From Castor canadensis (lineage: Eukaryota; Chordata; Mammalia; Rodentia; Castoridae): a stretch of 64,000 nucleotides of DNA. How positions within the stretch are numbered: position 1 is the stretch's first letter; every line of letters starts with the position of its first letter. The DNA lies in NCBI RefSeq assembly GCF_047511655.1, contig NC_133394.1, positions 112,057,343 to 112,121,342 of the forward strand, given 5' to 3'. Shown here in pieces: positions 44,240-56,624 of this stretch. Made by a program: the position numbers and the translations under genes. Under the pieces are notes generated by a model. That model made no database searches. It saw only the letters and a program-made list of their open reading frames with translations, and was not told the origin of the DNA.

Positions 44240-45245
44240 GTGTCAGCATCTTGCATTGGTATGAGTTTATATCATTCATTTTTCTGTTAGTTATTGGCTC
44301 TGTGGTTGTATGGTTCTCTCTCTTCTCACATTGCTAAGTTTTTCAAGAAATATGTCCATTTTATTGAAGTTGATGAGTTGCTGGCATAAAGTTGTTTGCA
44401 ATATTCTATTTCTATTAATATCTGTAGAAAACAGTCTAATGTCTGTACAATTCATAGATGTTTAATATTTATGTCATTTGTGATATGAGTAATTTAGGCC
44501 TTCTCTTTCTCTTACCAGTTTGGCTAGATGTTTATTAATTGAGATTTTCAAAGTGAGCTTTTAGTTTAACTGATTTCCTTTAGTTTTTCTGTTTTATGTC
44601 TTCTCTTCTACTCTAATCTTTATTTGCTTTCTTTGGGTATAATTTGCCTTATTTAGTTTCTTAAAAAGAAATTGACTTCTACCTTCTTTTCTTTTTAAAC
44701 ATTAAGCACACTGTACACTTGCAACTGCTTGCAATTTTTGTTACATTATATTTTTGTTTACTTTGAATTTCTTTCTAGTTTTTTTTTTTTTTTTTTTGGG
44801 TGTAGGGGAGCAGGTGTTGGTACAGGGTCTTGCTGTGTTTCCCAGATTGGGCTCAAACCCATGAGCTCAGGGCCTCCTTCTTTCTCAGTTGCCTCGGTAG
44901 TTGGTCCTCTGGGCACATGCCACCATGCCTGGCTTCTCCTTTCTCTTTTATGTCTTCTTTGGTCTTGGATCATTTGTAATGTGCTATTGAGTTTCCAAAG
45001 ATTTGGGGACTTTCCAGAGACTTTTCTGCTATTTTAAATTTAATATCCATGTGATGAGATTGTTTTGAATTTATTGGAGTTCATTTTAAATAAATGTGAG
45101 TATGGTCTATTTGATAAGTGTCTCAGTGTACTTAGATGTGTATTCTTTGTTGGGTGGAGTGTTCTATAAATATCAATTAGGTCAAGTTGGTTGATTGTTT
45201 TATTTATACCTTATTATTTTTGAATGGATGCCAGATGTGATATTT
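44240..45245 (-). mobile_element. LINE-1 ORF2 fragment, antisense
   Basis: Inverse L1 text (the 'tttaggccttctctttctct' and 'ttctataaatatcaattagg' regions), split by a B1 at about 44780-44936. Confidence 0.75.
44780..44936 (-). repeat. B1-like SINE
   Basis: A long poly(T), then an antisense B1-like monomer (ggcacatgccaccatgcctg). Confidence 0.8.
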
Positions 45246-45249
45246 TCTG

Positions 45250-45668
45250 CCAGAGGATTGTATTATTTTTCTGTCACTGTGACAAATACTTGAAATAAGC
45301 AACTTAAAAGAGGAAGGGCTTATTTTGACTCTTGAGAGTTTTCAGTCCATGGTCACTGTCTCCTTTGTTTTGGGCCTGAGATGAGGCAGAGCGTTGTGGC
45401 CGAGAGGACATGATGGAGCACAACTGCTCATCTCATGGCACCTGGGAAGTAGAGAAAGAGACAGAGGCCTGAGACAAGTTAGAGCCCCCAAGACAGGCAT
45501 GTAGTGACCCATTCCTCCAACTAGGCTCCATCTCCGGAGTTTCTATAACTCCCAGTAATGCCATCAAATAACAAATCCATCAATGGAGTAATACATTGAT
45601 TAGTCAGAGTCCTCACCCTTCAACAAATGAACCTTTTGGGGCTCACTTCATATCTAAACTGTAACAGG
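45250..45668 (-). mobile_element. MaLR-type solo LTR, antisense
   Basis: Starts with 'ctgtcactgtgacaaatact' and ends with 'cacttcatatctaaactgta', the inverse of an MST/MLT-like LTR. No internal genes. Confidence 0.75.
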
Positions 45669-45689
45669 ATACTTACCCTTTCTTCTAGG

Positions 45690-46140
45690 CAGATGAAATA
45701 GGGAGATAATCACCTTAAATTGCAGTATGACTGGCTTTTATTTTGATAAAAATTGGGTTGTTTGCTTATTATTGAGGTGGAGAGCCCACCCTTACTTTAG
45801 ATATATTCTGATAAGGCTTTTGACAGATGTTAGATACTAGAATTCTGAAAATTTTCTCCCAATCTGTAGCTTGCCTTTTTATTTTCTTAATGATGCCTCT
45901 GAAGAGAGTTTTAAATTTTGATGAAATCAGATTCATCTGTTCTTTTATGCTTCATGGTTTTTGTGTCCTAGCTAAGAAATATTTGCCTACTTAACAGTTT
46001 TATCTCATGTGTTGTCATTGAAGTTTTAAGGTTTTGCTTTTACATTTAAGTCTCTGGCTCACTTCAAGTTGATTTTTATCAAGTATGAGGAAAGGATTGG
46101 GATTTAAAAGTAACAAAAATATCATTTGGCTGTATGGGTT
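45690..46140 (-). mobile_element. LINE-1 fragment, antisense
   Basis: Inverse L1 ORF2 endonuclease-side text ('cccaatctgtagcttgcctt', 'ttacatttaagtctctggct'). Confidence 0.75.
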
Positions 46141-46143
46141 AAC

Positions 46144-46485
46144 AAACTTTTTGGTGGTACTGGGATTTGAACTCAGGGCTTCGTGCTTGCTGTGCAGTAT
46201 CTCTATGACTGAACCATGCCCCCAGCCCCCAGCCCTTTTTGCTTTTGTTTTTCATGAGTAGGGTCTTGTGTTTTTGCCTGGTCTGGTCTGAGCCACAGTC
46301 TTCCTATTTAGCCTCCCAAGTAGCTGTGATAACAGACACGCACCACCACACCCAGATTTATTGTTGAGATGAGGGGAGGTCCATTTTGCCCAGGCTGGTC
46401 TTGAACTGCGATTTTCCTGATTTTCGCCTCTCCAGTAGCTTCTCTTGCAGGTGTGAGCTCCTTGCCTGATCGCAAACATACTTCT
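46144..46485 (-). repeat. Composite ID/B1/B1 SINE
   Basis: Antisense ID-like part, then two B1-like parts. Confidence 0.8.
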
Positions 46486-46574
46486 CTGGGCGTAGAGAGT
46501 ACAGAGATGAGGTGTAACAGATTTGACCTTTGGCAAGGGCCCTCTTTCTTGTTTTTGTTTGTAGACAGCATTTT

Positions 46575-46735
46575 GGTTTTTGTTGTTGTTTGGGCTGGGG
46601 ATGATATCCAGGGCCTTGCACTTGCGCTCGCTCCATTTGCTTTTAGTTTGTTTTTCAGATAGGGTCTCTTGCTAACTTTGCCCGGGCTCATACCACAGAC
46701 GTGCACCACCATGCCTTTCCCTGACAGCCATCTTT
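46575..46735 (-). repeat. ID-like and B1-like SINE pieces
   Basis: Short antisense pieces (gggctggggatgatatccag, then gtgcaccaccatgcc), truncated. Confidence 0.55.
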
Positions 46736-46929
46736 GTTTTGTGTTCTCACAGAAATTGGGAGGGGGGTGGGGAGGTAGTAGAGAACTCTCTGGGATCTCT
46801 TTTTTTTTTTGTAGGGCATAAGTCCCACTCATGAGGACTCCATCCTCATTTTTAATTACCTCCTAAAGACCCACATTCTAATACCATTGCTTTGGGAGTT
46901 AAGACTTCAACATGTTAACTTTTTTGTTG

Positions 46930-47087
46930 CTGTTATTGGTGGTGGGTGGTTATTAGTTTGACAGGCTCTTGTTATGGTAGCCCAGACTGACTTGGACCTT
47001 GTTATGTAGTTAGCCTGAAAGTCATGATCCTCCTGCCTCAGCCTCCGAAATGCAGGAATTACAGGTGTGCACCACCACACTTGGCCT
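46930..47087 (-). repeat. B1-like SINE
   Basis: Antisense B1 monomer (gcaggaattacaggtgtgca). Confidence 0.82.
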
Positions 47088-47611
47088 TTGCGTATTAATT
47101 TTGGGAAGACCTAGACTTTCAGTTCATAAGAGAGGGGTTAGAATTTCAAATTGAGCAGAAAGAGAGGTCTCCATTGAAAAGTTTACTATATAATGTAGCA
47201 GTGAAATGACAATTGCAGAAGAAAAGTGGAAAAGAAGATGAGGATTTGGATAAAAATTAAGTATGCCAGTTGCCTCTTCTTAATAGCTAGGAATCCGTAA
47301 CATTTGACATCAGCAAGTATAGTAAAAGAAGTACTGCTGAACAGCAGAATGCTAAACAGTAAGAAAGATAATGTTGTTAGCTGAAACTGGTGATAAGGGG
47401 GGAGGAAAAAGAAATATGTTTTATCATAGCTTATAATAAAGAATGAGTAGGTAGCATAAATTAATAGAAAATAGTTCATTATATAAGGTAGTGTAAGGTG
47501 ACTGCTAATACAAATGCTAAGTTCATTAAAAGTTCAGAGCTATGCAGCATATGAAGCAAAGATGGAAGTGAGACAATGACTAGTACTTTGTAGTTTAAAT
47601 TTATTGTGAAT

Positions 47612-47700
47612 AAACACCAAATACATGCAAAATAGTAAAGCATTCATATATTTTCAAACACCAAATACATGCAAAATAGTAAAACATTCATATATTTTTC
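47612..47700 (+). repeat. 44-bp tandem duplication
   Basis: Unit aaacaccaaatacatgcaaa and following occurs at 47612-47655 and 47656-47700, with one substitution and one extra T. Confidence 0.95.
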
Positions 47701-48614
47701 AAAAGGCAAAAGGAATACTGTAGGGTTATTCAGGAAAACCTTAGTGGTGGAGGGCTTCAGTGGGCTTCTATTAGATGATAAATGTGTGAGATAAACAAAA
47801 AATTAAAGCTGTATAATAGCTAAATGTATCAATTAGTAATCAAAATTTGATGCACAAATTGAATCCTGTCTTAAAAATAGGTTATACTTTTTTTCCAAAC
47901 ACCTGTGGATAGTATACAAAAATTGAGCATAATGCTAGATCGTAAGGAAAACTTCATTGTATTCCCCAAAGGTGGAATAACATATGGCTCTCCATCTAAC
48001 ACAGTAGCCACTAGCCACATGGGACTGTTATAGTTAACAGCAGCTAAAGTCTATCTAGCTACACTGAATATGTTCAGTAAGAGTGAGTGCCTTTGGAATA
48101 GGGAGGGAAGAAAGCAGGTTGAAGACAGTCTATGTGAACTAAATCCTCATCTTTTATAGCAAGGGGTCAATAGACAATTTTGTATATTTTAATTTTACTT
48201 TTTAACTGATACACAAAAGCATAAAGTTTATACATATTAACTGGGCACCAAGTAATGTTCAGAAGGACATGAATAGTATTTCACAAGTTAAACACAATTT
48301 ATGTACGCAAAACATTTATTGTTTCTTTGTTGTAGAAACTTTCAGAATCCTTTTTTGTAGCTTTTTGAAATCCGCAGTACATAACTGTTATGTATCTGGT
48401 TACCATAATGTGCAGTAGTACATCAGAGCTTAACTGTAACCGAATACATCCTTCCCCACAACTGTCCCCAGCCTCTGGTAGCCACCATTGTACTCTGAAC
48501 TTCTGTGCAGTCGGTACTTTCAGATTTTACATGAAAGATAGAGATCATGTGGTATTTTTCGTTCTGTGTCTGGCTAACTCCAGTTCTAGAAAACCACAGA
48601 ATTTCATCCTTTTT

Positions 48615-48731
48615 TCAAAAAAGTTTTTTGTTAGTTTACAATAGTTGTATGGGGGTTGTGACATTTCCATATATGCATATACTGTACCCCCAGTTTGGTT
48701 CATACCCTCCATTGGTTTCTCCCCCTCACCA
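48615..48731 (-). mobile_element. Short nested LINE-1 3'-end insertion
   Basis: A separate L1 3' piece (ttagtttacaatagttgtat onward) lies between agaatttcatcctttttt (48598 on) and agaatttcattctttttc (48732 on), which look like a target duplication of the older L1. Confidence 0.65.
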
Positions 48732-48992
48732 AGAATTTCATTCTTTTTCATGGCTGAGTAGTATGCAATCACGTATTTGTAGCCCATTTTCTTTATTCAT
48801 CAATCGACAGATGGGCTGTTTCCATTTCTTGGTTATTATGAGTAGTGTTGCTCTGAAGATGGGAGGGGAGATTTCTCTTCACACTGGTTTCAGTCCTTTG
48901 GATGTATGCACGGTAGTGGAATTGCTGGGTCATGAGGTAGTTCTCTTTTTAATTTTTTGAGGAACCTCCGGACTGTTTTCCATCATGGTGTA

Positions 48993-49463
48993 AAGTAAGC
49001 CCGCCCACCTTATCTACAGATTTGGTGCATACAGTTTTGACTAAATATGGTCAAAAAAATCAAAATAAATTTCTAAAACAAAAATTTTAAATTCCCTCTT
49101 GCACATTCCTCAATTTAGTTGATATGGAAAAGCTCTCAGTCAGCCCTTGATTATCCTTTAAATCTGTATGTGACCTGCTGAATGTTTCCTGCCTTTAGTT
49201 TTGTGAAAATCTGCCTCCCAGAAAGCAAATGGTGCTCCTAAAAAGCAAGGTAAAAATGAGTGTGCTTAATTGAAGTCATAGAGTGAAAATTTGAGATTTG
49301 TTGAAAGGCTGCATGGTATGTCTTCAGCAGAATTTGGGGTGCCATTTTGTAAAGAATAATTCAAGCATCCACAGTACAGCCCTGAACTCTGTATCCTGAG
49401 CATTTGTGCTTTTTCCTCAATGTCGGTCTTGAAACCATAGACCCACTGGTACCACAGTTACTG
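48993..49463. mobile_element. Tigger-like (pogo) DNA transposon inserted in an L1
   Basis: The 471-bp insert sits between duplicated TA (48991-48992 and 49464-49465). Its ends are inversely related (aagtaagccc and ccacagttactg). Inside, about 49235-49380, the + strand reads a broken N-terminal DNA-binding domain: KSKVKMSVLN, stop, SHRVKI, stop, DLLKGC and LGCHFVKNNSSI. This has the layout of the CENP-B/pogo helix-turn-helix. The rest of the transposase is deleted. Confidence 0.7.
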
Positions 49464-49954
49464 TACTAATTACATTCCCACCAACAGTGCACGTGGATTC
49501 CCTTTTTTCCACATCCTCACCAGCTCTTGTGAGCTTTAGCCTTTTTGATTTTAGTCATTCTAATTGGGGTGAGGTGATATCTCATGGTTTTGATTGACAT
49601 CTTCCTGACAATTTGTGGTTTTGAGCATTTTTTCATGTACCTATTGGACATTTGTATATCTTCTTTTGAGAAATGTGTATTTAGATCTATGACCTGTTCT
49701 TTTTAAGTTGGGTTATTTATGTTTTTGCAGTTGAGTTTTAGGAGTTCCCATGTATTCTGGGTATCAACCCTTTGTCAGAGGTGTATATTCCAAATATTTT
49801 TTCCCGTTTTTTTATGTTGTCTTTGCACTCCTTTGCTATGCAGAAACTTTCTAGTTTTATGTAATCCCATTTGTCTATTTTTGGTTTCGTTTCAAACTTG
49901 TGCTTTTGGAGTCTTGTCCAAAAGAATCCTTGCCCATTCCAGTGTCATATCCCC

Positions 49955-50192
49955 CTTTGTTTTCTTTTTGGCAGCGCTGGGGGGTTGGAACTCAGGGCCT
50001 CATGCTTGCTAGGCCTGCCTTTTACTGTTTGAGCCACTCTGCCAGCCCTTTTTCATTATGGGTTTTTTTTTGAGATAGGGTCTTGGAAACTATTTGCCTG
50101 GGGCTGACTTTGGATTGTGAAATGCCATCCTCCTGATCTCTGTTCCCTGAGTAGCTAGGATTACAGGTGTGAGCCACCTGCTCCTGGCTCTC
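49955..50192 (-). repeat. Composite ID/B1 SINE
   Basis: Antisense, near-consensus copy (ggaactcagggcctcatgct; tagctaggattacaggtgtg), inserted in the long L1. Confidence 0.88.
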
Positions 50193-50361
50193 CCTATGTT
50201 TTCTTCTAAGAGTTGCATAGTTTCACGTCTTACATTTAAGTCTTTACTCAACTTTAAGTTGATCTTTATAACTGTGAGAGATAGGGGTCTAGCTTCAAGC
50301 TTCTGTGTATGGATATCCAGTTTCTGTAATGCCATATAAGAAGAGTGTCTTTTCTCTGATT

Positions 50362-50655
50362 TTTAGTGGTGGTACTGGGGTTTGAACTCAGGGCCTCAGG
50401 CTTGCTCCTACAACTTAAGCCATGCCCTCAGCCCTTTGTGTTTTAATTATTATTCAATAATAAGGCCCACAATGGCCTTGACCAGTATCTTCCTATTTCC
50501 TGGGTAACTAAGATCACTATGCCCTGCTTAATAATTGAGATGGAGTCTCACTAACTTCTTGCCCTGACAGGCCTCACACACACCTCAATCCTTGTATTTT
50601 TTCTGTCTCCTGAGTAGCTGAGATTATAGGCATGAGCCATTATGCCCACCTAAAC
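50362..50655 (-). repeat. Composite ID/B1/B1 SINE
   Basis: Antisense ID-like part (ggtactggggtttgaactca), then B1-like parts, inserted in the long L1. Confidence 0.82.
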
Positions 50656-51127
50656 ACTATCCTATCTTTATTATGTGTTCTTACTAACATCTTTGTCTAA
50701 AATCAGCTGTATACAGATTTATAGGTTTAGTTCTATCTCTCCATTCTGTCCCATTTGTCTGTGTCACTTTTTATGCCAATACCTTGCTGGTTTTGGTTAC
50801 TACAGCTTTGAAGTATGTTTTGATTCAAGCAGTGTAATGCTTTGTTCTTTTTTGCTCAAAATAGGTTTGGCTATTTGGGGTTTGGTTTTCATACAAATTT
50901 TAGAATTATCTTTTCTAATTTTGTGAAGATGTAATTTTTTTATGGGGATTTTACTGAATCTGTAAATTGCTTGGGGTAGTATGGATACTTTAACAATATT
51001 GATTGTTCCAAGCCATGAACACACAGTGTGTCTTTCTACTTTTCTGTGACCTCTTCAATTTCTTTGATCAGTGTTTTACAAATTTCATTGAAGAGATCTT
51101 TCACATCTTTAGTTTATTCCTAGGGGG

Positions 51128-51192
51128 AGATACATATATATACACACGCACATATATGCATATATACCTAGTATATACATGTGTGTGTCTGT
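51128..51192. repeat. TA/CA/TG microsatellite
   Basis: Alternating pyrimidine-purine repeats inside the L1. Confidence 0.75.
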
Positions 51193-53224
51193 GAAAGTGT
51201 GACTTCTGTTTTCGATAGTTTGCTATTGGCATATCACACAACAGTACTGAGTTTGTACATTGATTTTGTATCTTGCAACTTTGTTGAATTTAAGTTTTTT
51301 GGTGGAATTTTGGGTGTTGTATATATAAGATCATGTCATCTATAGACAGTGACAGTTTGACTTCTTTTCCAATTTGGATGTCCTTTATTTCTTTTTCTTG
51401 CCTAATTGCTTTGGCTGGGACTGCCAGCAGTGTGTTGAATGAAAGTGGTGGAAATGGGTATTCTTGTTCCAATCTTAGAGAGCTTCCAGCTTTTTCCTAC
51501 TCATTATAATGTTAGCTGTTGGCTTATTATAAATGACCTTTATTATGTTGAGGTACATTCCTTGTATGCTTAAATTTGTTCAGGGTTTTATCATAAAGAG
51601 CATTTCTTATATCAGTTGAGATGACCATATGGATTTGTCTTTCATTCAGTTGATGATGGTGTATCATGTTTATTGATTTGCATATACTTACCTATCTTTA
51701 CATCCCTGGGATGAGTACCGCTTGATTGTGGTGAATAATCTTTTCCATGTGCTGTTAGTTTGCTAGTATTTTATTGAGGATATTTGCCTCTTATGTTCAT
51801 CAAGGATATTGATATTGGCCTGTAATTTTCTTTCTTTTTTTTTTTTTTTTCTTTTGTTCTGTCCTTATCTGGTTTTGGTATCAGGGTAATGGTGGCCTTG
51901 TAGAATGTGTTTGGAAAAATTCCTTCTTCTTATGTCTTGGGATAACTTGAGGATTAGTATTAGTTCTTCTTTAAATGTTTGATTCAGTAGATATGATTTG
52001 AAGTTAATATACAATGACAAGCATGGTACAGAAATATCAGAAAAACAAATGGGTGAGGATGATTACTTTGTAGGGATGGGAATTACACAGCAGGCTGACT
52101 TCCATATAACCCTTTTTATATTGTTTGCTTTTTAAAAACTGTTTGCATTGTATCGATCAGTAATTTGTAAATTTTCAGAAATTGACAGGACATTAAACAT
52201 GAAATCCTAGAAACACTCTTTGTATATATATATTTGTGAGTATATATATATATTTTTTTGTAGTGCCCACGATCAAACTGCAGTAGTTTTTTTTTTTAAT
52301 CAAGTAAGTGCAATTTCATTCTTCCTTTTCATAAAGTGATACGTAATTAACTGTCTTGTTTGCAGTTAATTTATACTGAAAATGTTTTATTCAGGTACTG
52401 GTATCCAAATCCTCTCTTTCATTTACAAATGAAGATAGCAAGCAGTTCTCTGTGACACTGGGCATGTATAGGGCTGCCTGTCTTTTCATTGATGAACATA
52501 CTTTAAGGTTTACTTCAGTAGTCAAATGATTTTATAACATTCTGGGAGCACTTTAAGATTTTAATTTAAATAAACATCTTTCAAACATATGAAAGGAGCT
52601 TAAATGGGTTAGGAAATTTTCTAAGGATTTATGAAATATTTCGATGGCAATTTCTCTTGGAATTTCTAGAGTGTGTTTTAAGTCTAAGAGTGACGTCTCT
52701 AACGATCTCTGACAATCATCATATGAACTTTTTACTACTTTTAGAATGAAGATACTAGTTGCTTTAGATATTTTATTTTATGATATTTATTCACAACTTG
52801 CTGCCATGATGCCAGAATTTATGATTCTGTCTTTTTACGCAATTAGTACAAGAGGTGAGGATAAGGGGTAGGGTAAAAGAGAAAGGCTTTGTTTTATAAT
52901 CTGGGAATATCATTTGAATATATGTGGGTAGACTAGTATACAGTCTCATTTGTTGGATGACTCTCCAGTACTTTTTCCTTAATTTCCTGAACAGACAGTT
53001 CAAACCAGTTTTTATAGCTTGGTACTCAGAATCTGCCAACATACTGTAGTCTGATGATTTAGGTAAGATTTACGAGTAAGTAGACAAAATTAAACATGCT
53101 GAGGATTAAATCTAAATACTTAGCTGATAAAAATAGCATTATACAGCCCATCATCAGAAAGCCCAAAATTAAGTCCCCAATTAAATGGAAGATTTGGGGA
53201 TAGTGGTGTTACTTATTTAATTAA

Positions 53225-53560
53225 TTTATTTTTGGGTGGTACTGGGTTTTGAATTTAGGGCTTTGTACTTTTCTAGGCAGGCACATTACCACATGAGCCA
53301 TGCCCCCAGACCTTTTTGGCTCTTTTATTTTTTGGACTGGTTCTCAAGGTTTTGCCTGGAACCAACCTTGAACTGTGGTTCTCCTACCTATAGCCTCCTA
53401 CCTGCAACCTCCCCTGTAGCTGAAATTATAGACACAAAACATAACACCTAGTTTATTTGTTCAGATGGGGGGAGGGGGGGTCTCAGTAACTTTTGTTCTC
53501 GGGCTGGCCTCTTACTGCAGTCTTCCCAGTCCCTACTTTCTGAGTAGCTGGATTATAGTG
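53225..53560 (-). repeat. Composite ID/B1/B1 SINE
   Basis: Antisense ID-like part (53231-53310), then two B1-like parts separated by a G-rich stretch. Confidence 0.8.
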
Positions 53561-53576
53561 TGCACCACAGTGTCTT

Positions 53577-53730
53577 TTTATTTATTTATTTTTGAGACAG
53601 GGTCTTGCTGTGTAGCCCAGGCTAGCCTCACTATATAGCTAGCCCAGGTTGGTTTGAAACTAGCAATCCTCCTTCCTCAGCCTTCTGAGTGCTGGGATTT
53701 AGGTGTATGCCACGTAGCAACTAATTTCTT
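53577..53730 (-). repeat. B1-like SINE
   Basis: Antisense B1 (cttgctgtgtagcccaggct) after a TTTA-type tail. Confidence 0.82.
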
Positions 53731-53784
53731 TTTTACTGATGTGAAAGTCTTGCTTCCCAAATGTTTTCCAACACTTAAGAAATT

Positions 53785-53935
53785 CCTGTTTTATTTATTT
53801 GTTTGTTTGTTTGTTTATTTAGAGACAGAACCTGGCAGTATTACCTAGGCTGGTCTAAAACTCCTGGGCTCACGTGATCTTCCTGCCTCAGCCTCCTGAG
53901 TAAATGGGACTACAAGCAGGTGCCTCCCTACATTC
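53785..53935 (-). repeat. B1/Alu-like SINE
   Basis: A (TTTG)n tail, then an antisense monomer (gcctcagcctcctgagtaaa). Confidence 0.8.
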
Positions 53936-54639
53936 ATGAAATATTTTAGAAATGTAGTAGAATTTTTTTCTGTCTTGGAAAGTAACTTAAATCATTTTAT
54001 AACTAAAGCTCAATTACAAAGTGCTTGTTGAAGGTAGAGATTGGACACTTGTTTACTGACTTTAGGTTACACTCCAGTACTGTGCTTTTCAATAAAATCT
54101 TGATGTTTTCTTGTTTGCTTGTGTCTTAGAACATTCGTGCGTATTTTGAAAATCCAGTAGGAATAAAACGTTCTATACATGTGTTTGCTAATTTAGTGTA
54201 GGTTATACCTACAACTGTGATTACAAGCATTAAAATAACTAATAGTCATGATTTAATATTCAGCAAGAGTCCAGTGAAGGATCATTGGAACAGTACTGAA
54301 CCTGAAGCAAGTTTCTGAATTTTTAACTCTTGTCAAGCCATGTGCTTATATATGATTAGAGGTGGCCATCTCTTTGTCCTTAGGTCCTCACTTTTGTTAA
54401 AAGCCTTGGGATTCTGAAATTCCCTAAAAATGTTACTAGTGAGTGCTTTCTGTAGTTAGTACCATAAAATTAAAAATCAAAATATTGTGCCAGTTTTAAG
54501 TAGGGACTTGGTTTTGTAATGAATCACTGATATAACTAGGTCCTAAATAGTACCTAGTCATAGGATATATTTAGTAATTCATTTTTGAACATAATACAGA
54601 GACTACTGATACATTTATATTGATTTTTCATCAGTATTC

Positions 54640-54870
54640 ATTAGAAATACTCATCTAGTTTTCTTTTAGTAGCTGTCTGTTTTTGATTAACACGGTAATG
54701 CTGGACTTCTAGAATGAGTTTGTAAGTGTTCTCCCTACATCGGGTCTTAGGAAGAGTTTGAGGGTAATTGGTGTTAATTATTCTTTTTAACTGATTAGTA
54801 GAATTCTTCAGGGAAGCCATTTGTTCCCTGAAGAATCTTAGTAAGATCTTAGTAAAGATCTTTTATTTCT
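54640..54870 (-). mobile_element. LINE-1 ORF2 fragment, antisense
   Basis: Inverse reverse-transcriptase-side text ('cacggtaatgctggacttct' and 'gtagaattcttcagggaagc'). Confidence 0.65.
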
Positions 54871-55764
54871 TGACTTACTAATTTCAAATGATATATGTTG
54901 ACTTCTTACTAAGAAAGATGAGACTTTAGCTCACGTGTCCTGTTGTTCTCTGTTCATCCAAGGTTTAAATTTACTATACTTAATATTTTAATGGTACCTT
55001 TTCAACTGTAAACAAAGTATTTAAATTTCTTGGATAGTAATTTTTCAATCCCTACTATGTCAAATGAGGATACTAGGACCTCTGTTCTCCACGTTGTTTC
55101 CTTTCCTCCTCCACTTCTAGTTCCTACTTTTTATTTTCTTTTTGACCAGGTTGACAATATAATGTTGACATTCTTTTTTGTAATGAGAATTAAAACTTCC
55201 AGGCTTTATCAGTTGGTTAATTCTAAAAGCTGAACACAGTGAACCTCAAACATTTTGCTAGGATTACTTTTCCTATTCTGTGGGTCCAAAGTAATAATGC
55301 TGGTAGAACTCAAGAAATACTTTGCTTTTCTGAGTCAGTTTTTCAAAATCATGCCACTAGTTTGCTTTTGTATGCTGTTTTTTTGTCTTCCTATTCCAGA
55401 GTTTATCATTGCTCACTCCTTTTTTGATAAATATATAACTTCATCTTGTCCTCATATTTCCTGCCACATATTTTCTGTCACAATGTCTTTTTATCTGTTG
55501 AGTGAAATCCCTCTTTTTCTTGGAAACGTACCTGTCAGAGCCCTGCAGCTTTCTGCTTTAGTCTTGATGGATTAGAAACTCGCTGTATATGTGTCATTCC
55601 GAGATGCGAGATATCCCTTGACTGTGTTCCTGGTTTAGATTTATTATCTCTTAGTTTCCTTAGAGGCACATCATCTTCTTTCATGGCATATTCTTTTTTA
55701 TTTTTTTCCTGGATTGTATTCTAAATCAACTTCAGTATGCAGAATACTTGAGTTATAACTGTTT

Positions 55765-55885
55765 TGATTTTTTTCTTTTGAGATAGGTTCTTGCTATGTA
55801 GTTCAGTCATGAACTCATGACCCTGTTGCCTCAGCCTCTCAAGTGCTGGAGTTACAGATGTGTGTACCTCTGTGCTCAGCCAAAT
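55765..55885 (-). repeat. B1-like SINE
   Basis: Antisense B1 monomer (agtgctggagttacagatgt). Confidence 0.8.
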
Positions 55886-56300
55886 GCTCTCCCATGTATG
55901 AAAATTACTTTTGGCCTGGCTCATAATTCATTGCTTGATAGTTTGGCTAGGTATAGAACTTCAGATTCAAGTAAAAGTTTAGCTTTATTCTCTTTAATGC
56001 TAAGATAATAGGATGTCTAATAATACTCTGAGTCTTACTGCTTTGTAAGACCTTTCTCCCCATTCTAGGGAAGCATTAGTGTCTTTTCTTTGTCCTTTGT
56101 AGCAGTAGAATTTTATAATTATGTGTATAGGTATGAGTTGGTTCTTTCATTCTGCTGTAGACGAGATAGGCTCTTCCAGTTGAAATGCAAATGTATGTCT
56201 TCATACAGGGAACTTTTTTTTTTTTTTTAATTGGTTTGGTGATTTTTTTCTTGTTTTTTCTATGTTTGCTCATTTGGAATGCTACCAAGTAGAATTTTGG
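55886..56300. mobile_element. Probable old L1M fragment
   Basis: Late L1-like text (tagtttggctaggtatagaa), with related text again at 57090-57330. Strand uncertain. Confidence 0.45.
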
Positions 56301-56624
56301 CTTAGATTGATCCTCACATCTATTTTCTCAAATTTTTGTCTTAACACTTACTATGTATGTATTCTAACTGATTTCTTGAACTGCATGTCCCTGGCTTTCT
56401 GTGAATGCCTTATTTCTTGAACTGTATGTCCCTGCCTTTGTATAACCATTATTATCTAATAGCTTTTGCTTTTGCTGGTATCATTTCGAGAGATAACATA
56501 GTATGGTAGTTAAGAGGTGGTAGACAGGAGAGCTAGATTGCCAGACTAGCTAAGTTTACATCCCAGCTCCATCACTTCAAAACCATGATGTTGGGCAAGT
56601 TATTTTAACATCTGTGTGCTCCAT

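Larger units (their letters stand above)
48175..51995 (-). mobile_element. Long LINE-1, antisense, several times interrupted
   Basis: On the minus strand this runs from ORF2 reverse-transcriptase text (51300-51990) to the 3' UTR (48175-48600). It is broken by a short L1 insertion (48615-48731), a Tigger-like element (48993-49463) and two composite SINEs (about 49955-50192 and 50362-50655). Removing them gives continuous L1 text. Frames are decayed. Confidence 0.85.

Noticed and set aside
46308-46832. 174-codon minus-strand frame
   Set aside because: Lies in stacked antisense SINEs. The translation is SINE-derived, with no conserved domain.
49194-49250. Exon-like segment with acceptor ctgcctttag and donor aag/gtaaaa
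   Set aside because: It lies within the Tigger-like element and matches the start of its broken transposase. No reason to assume use as an exon.
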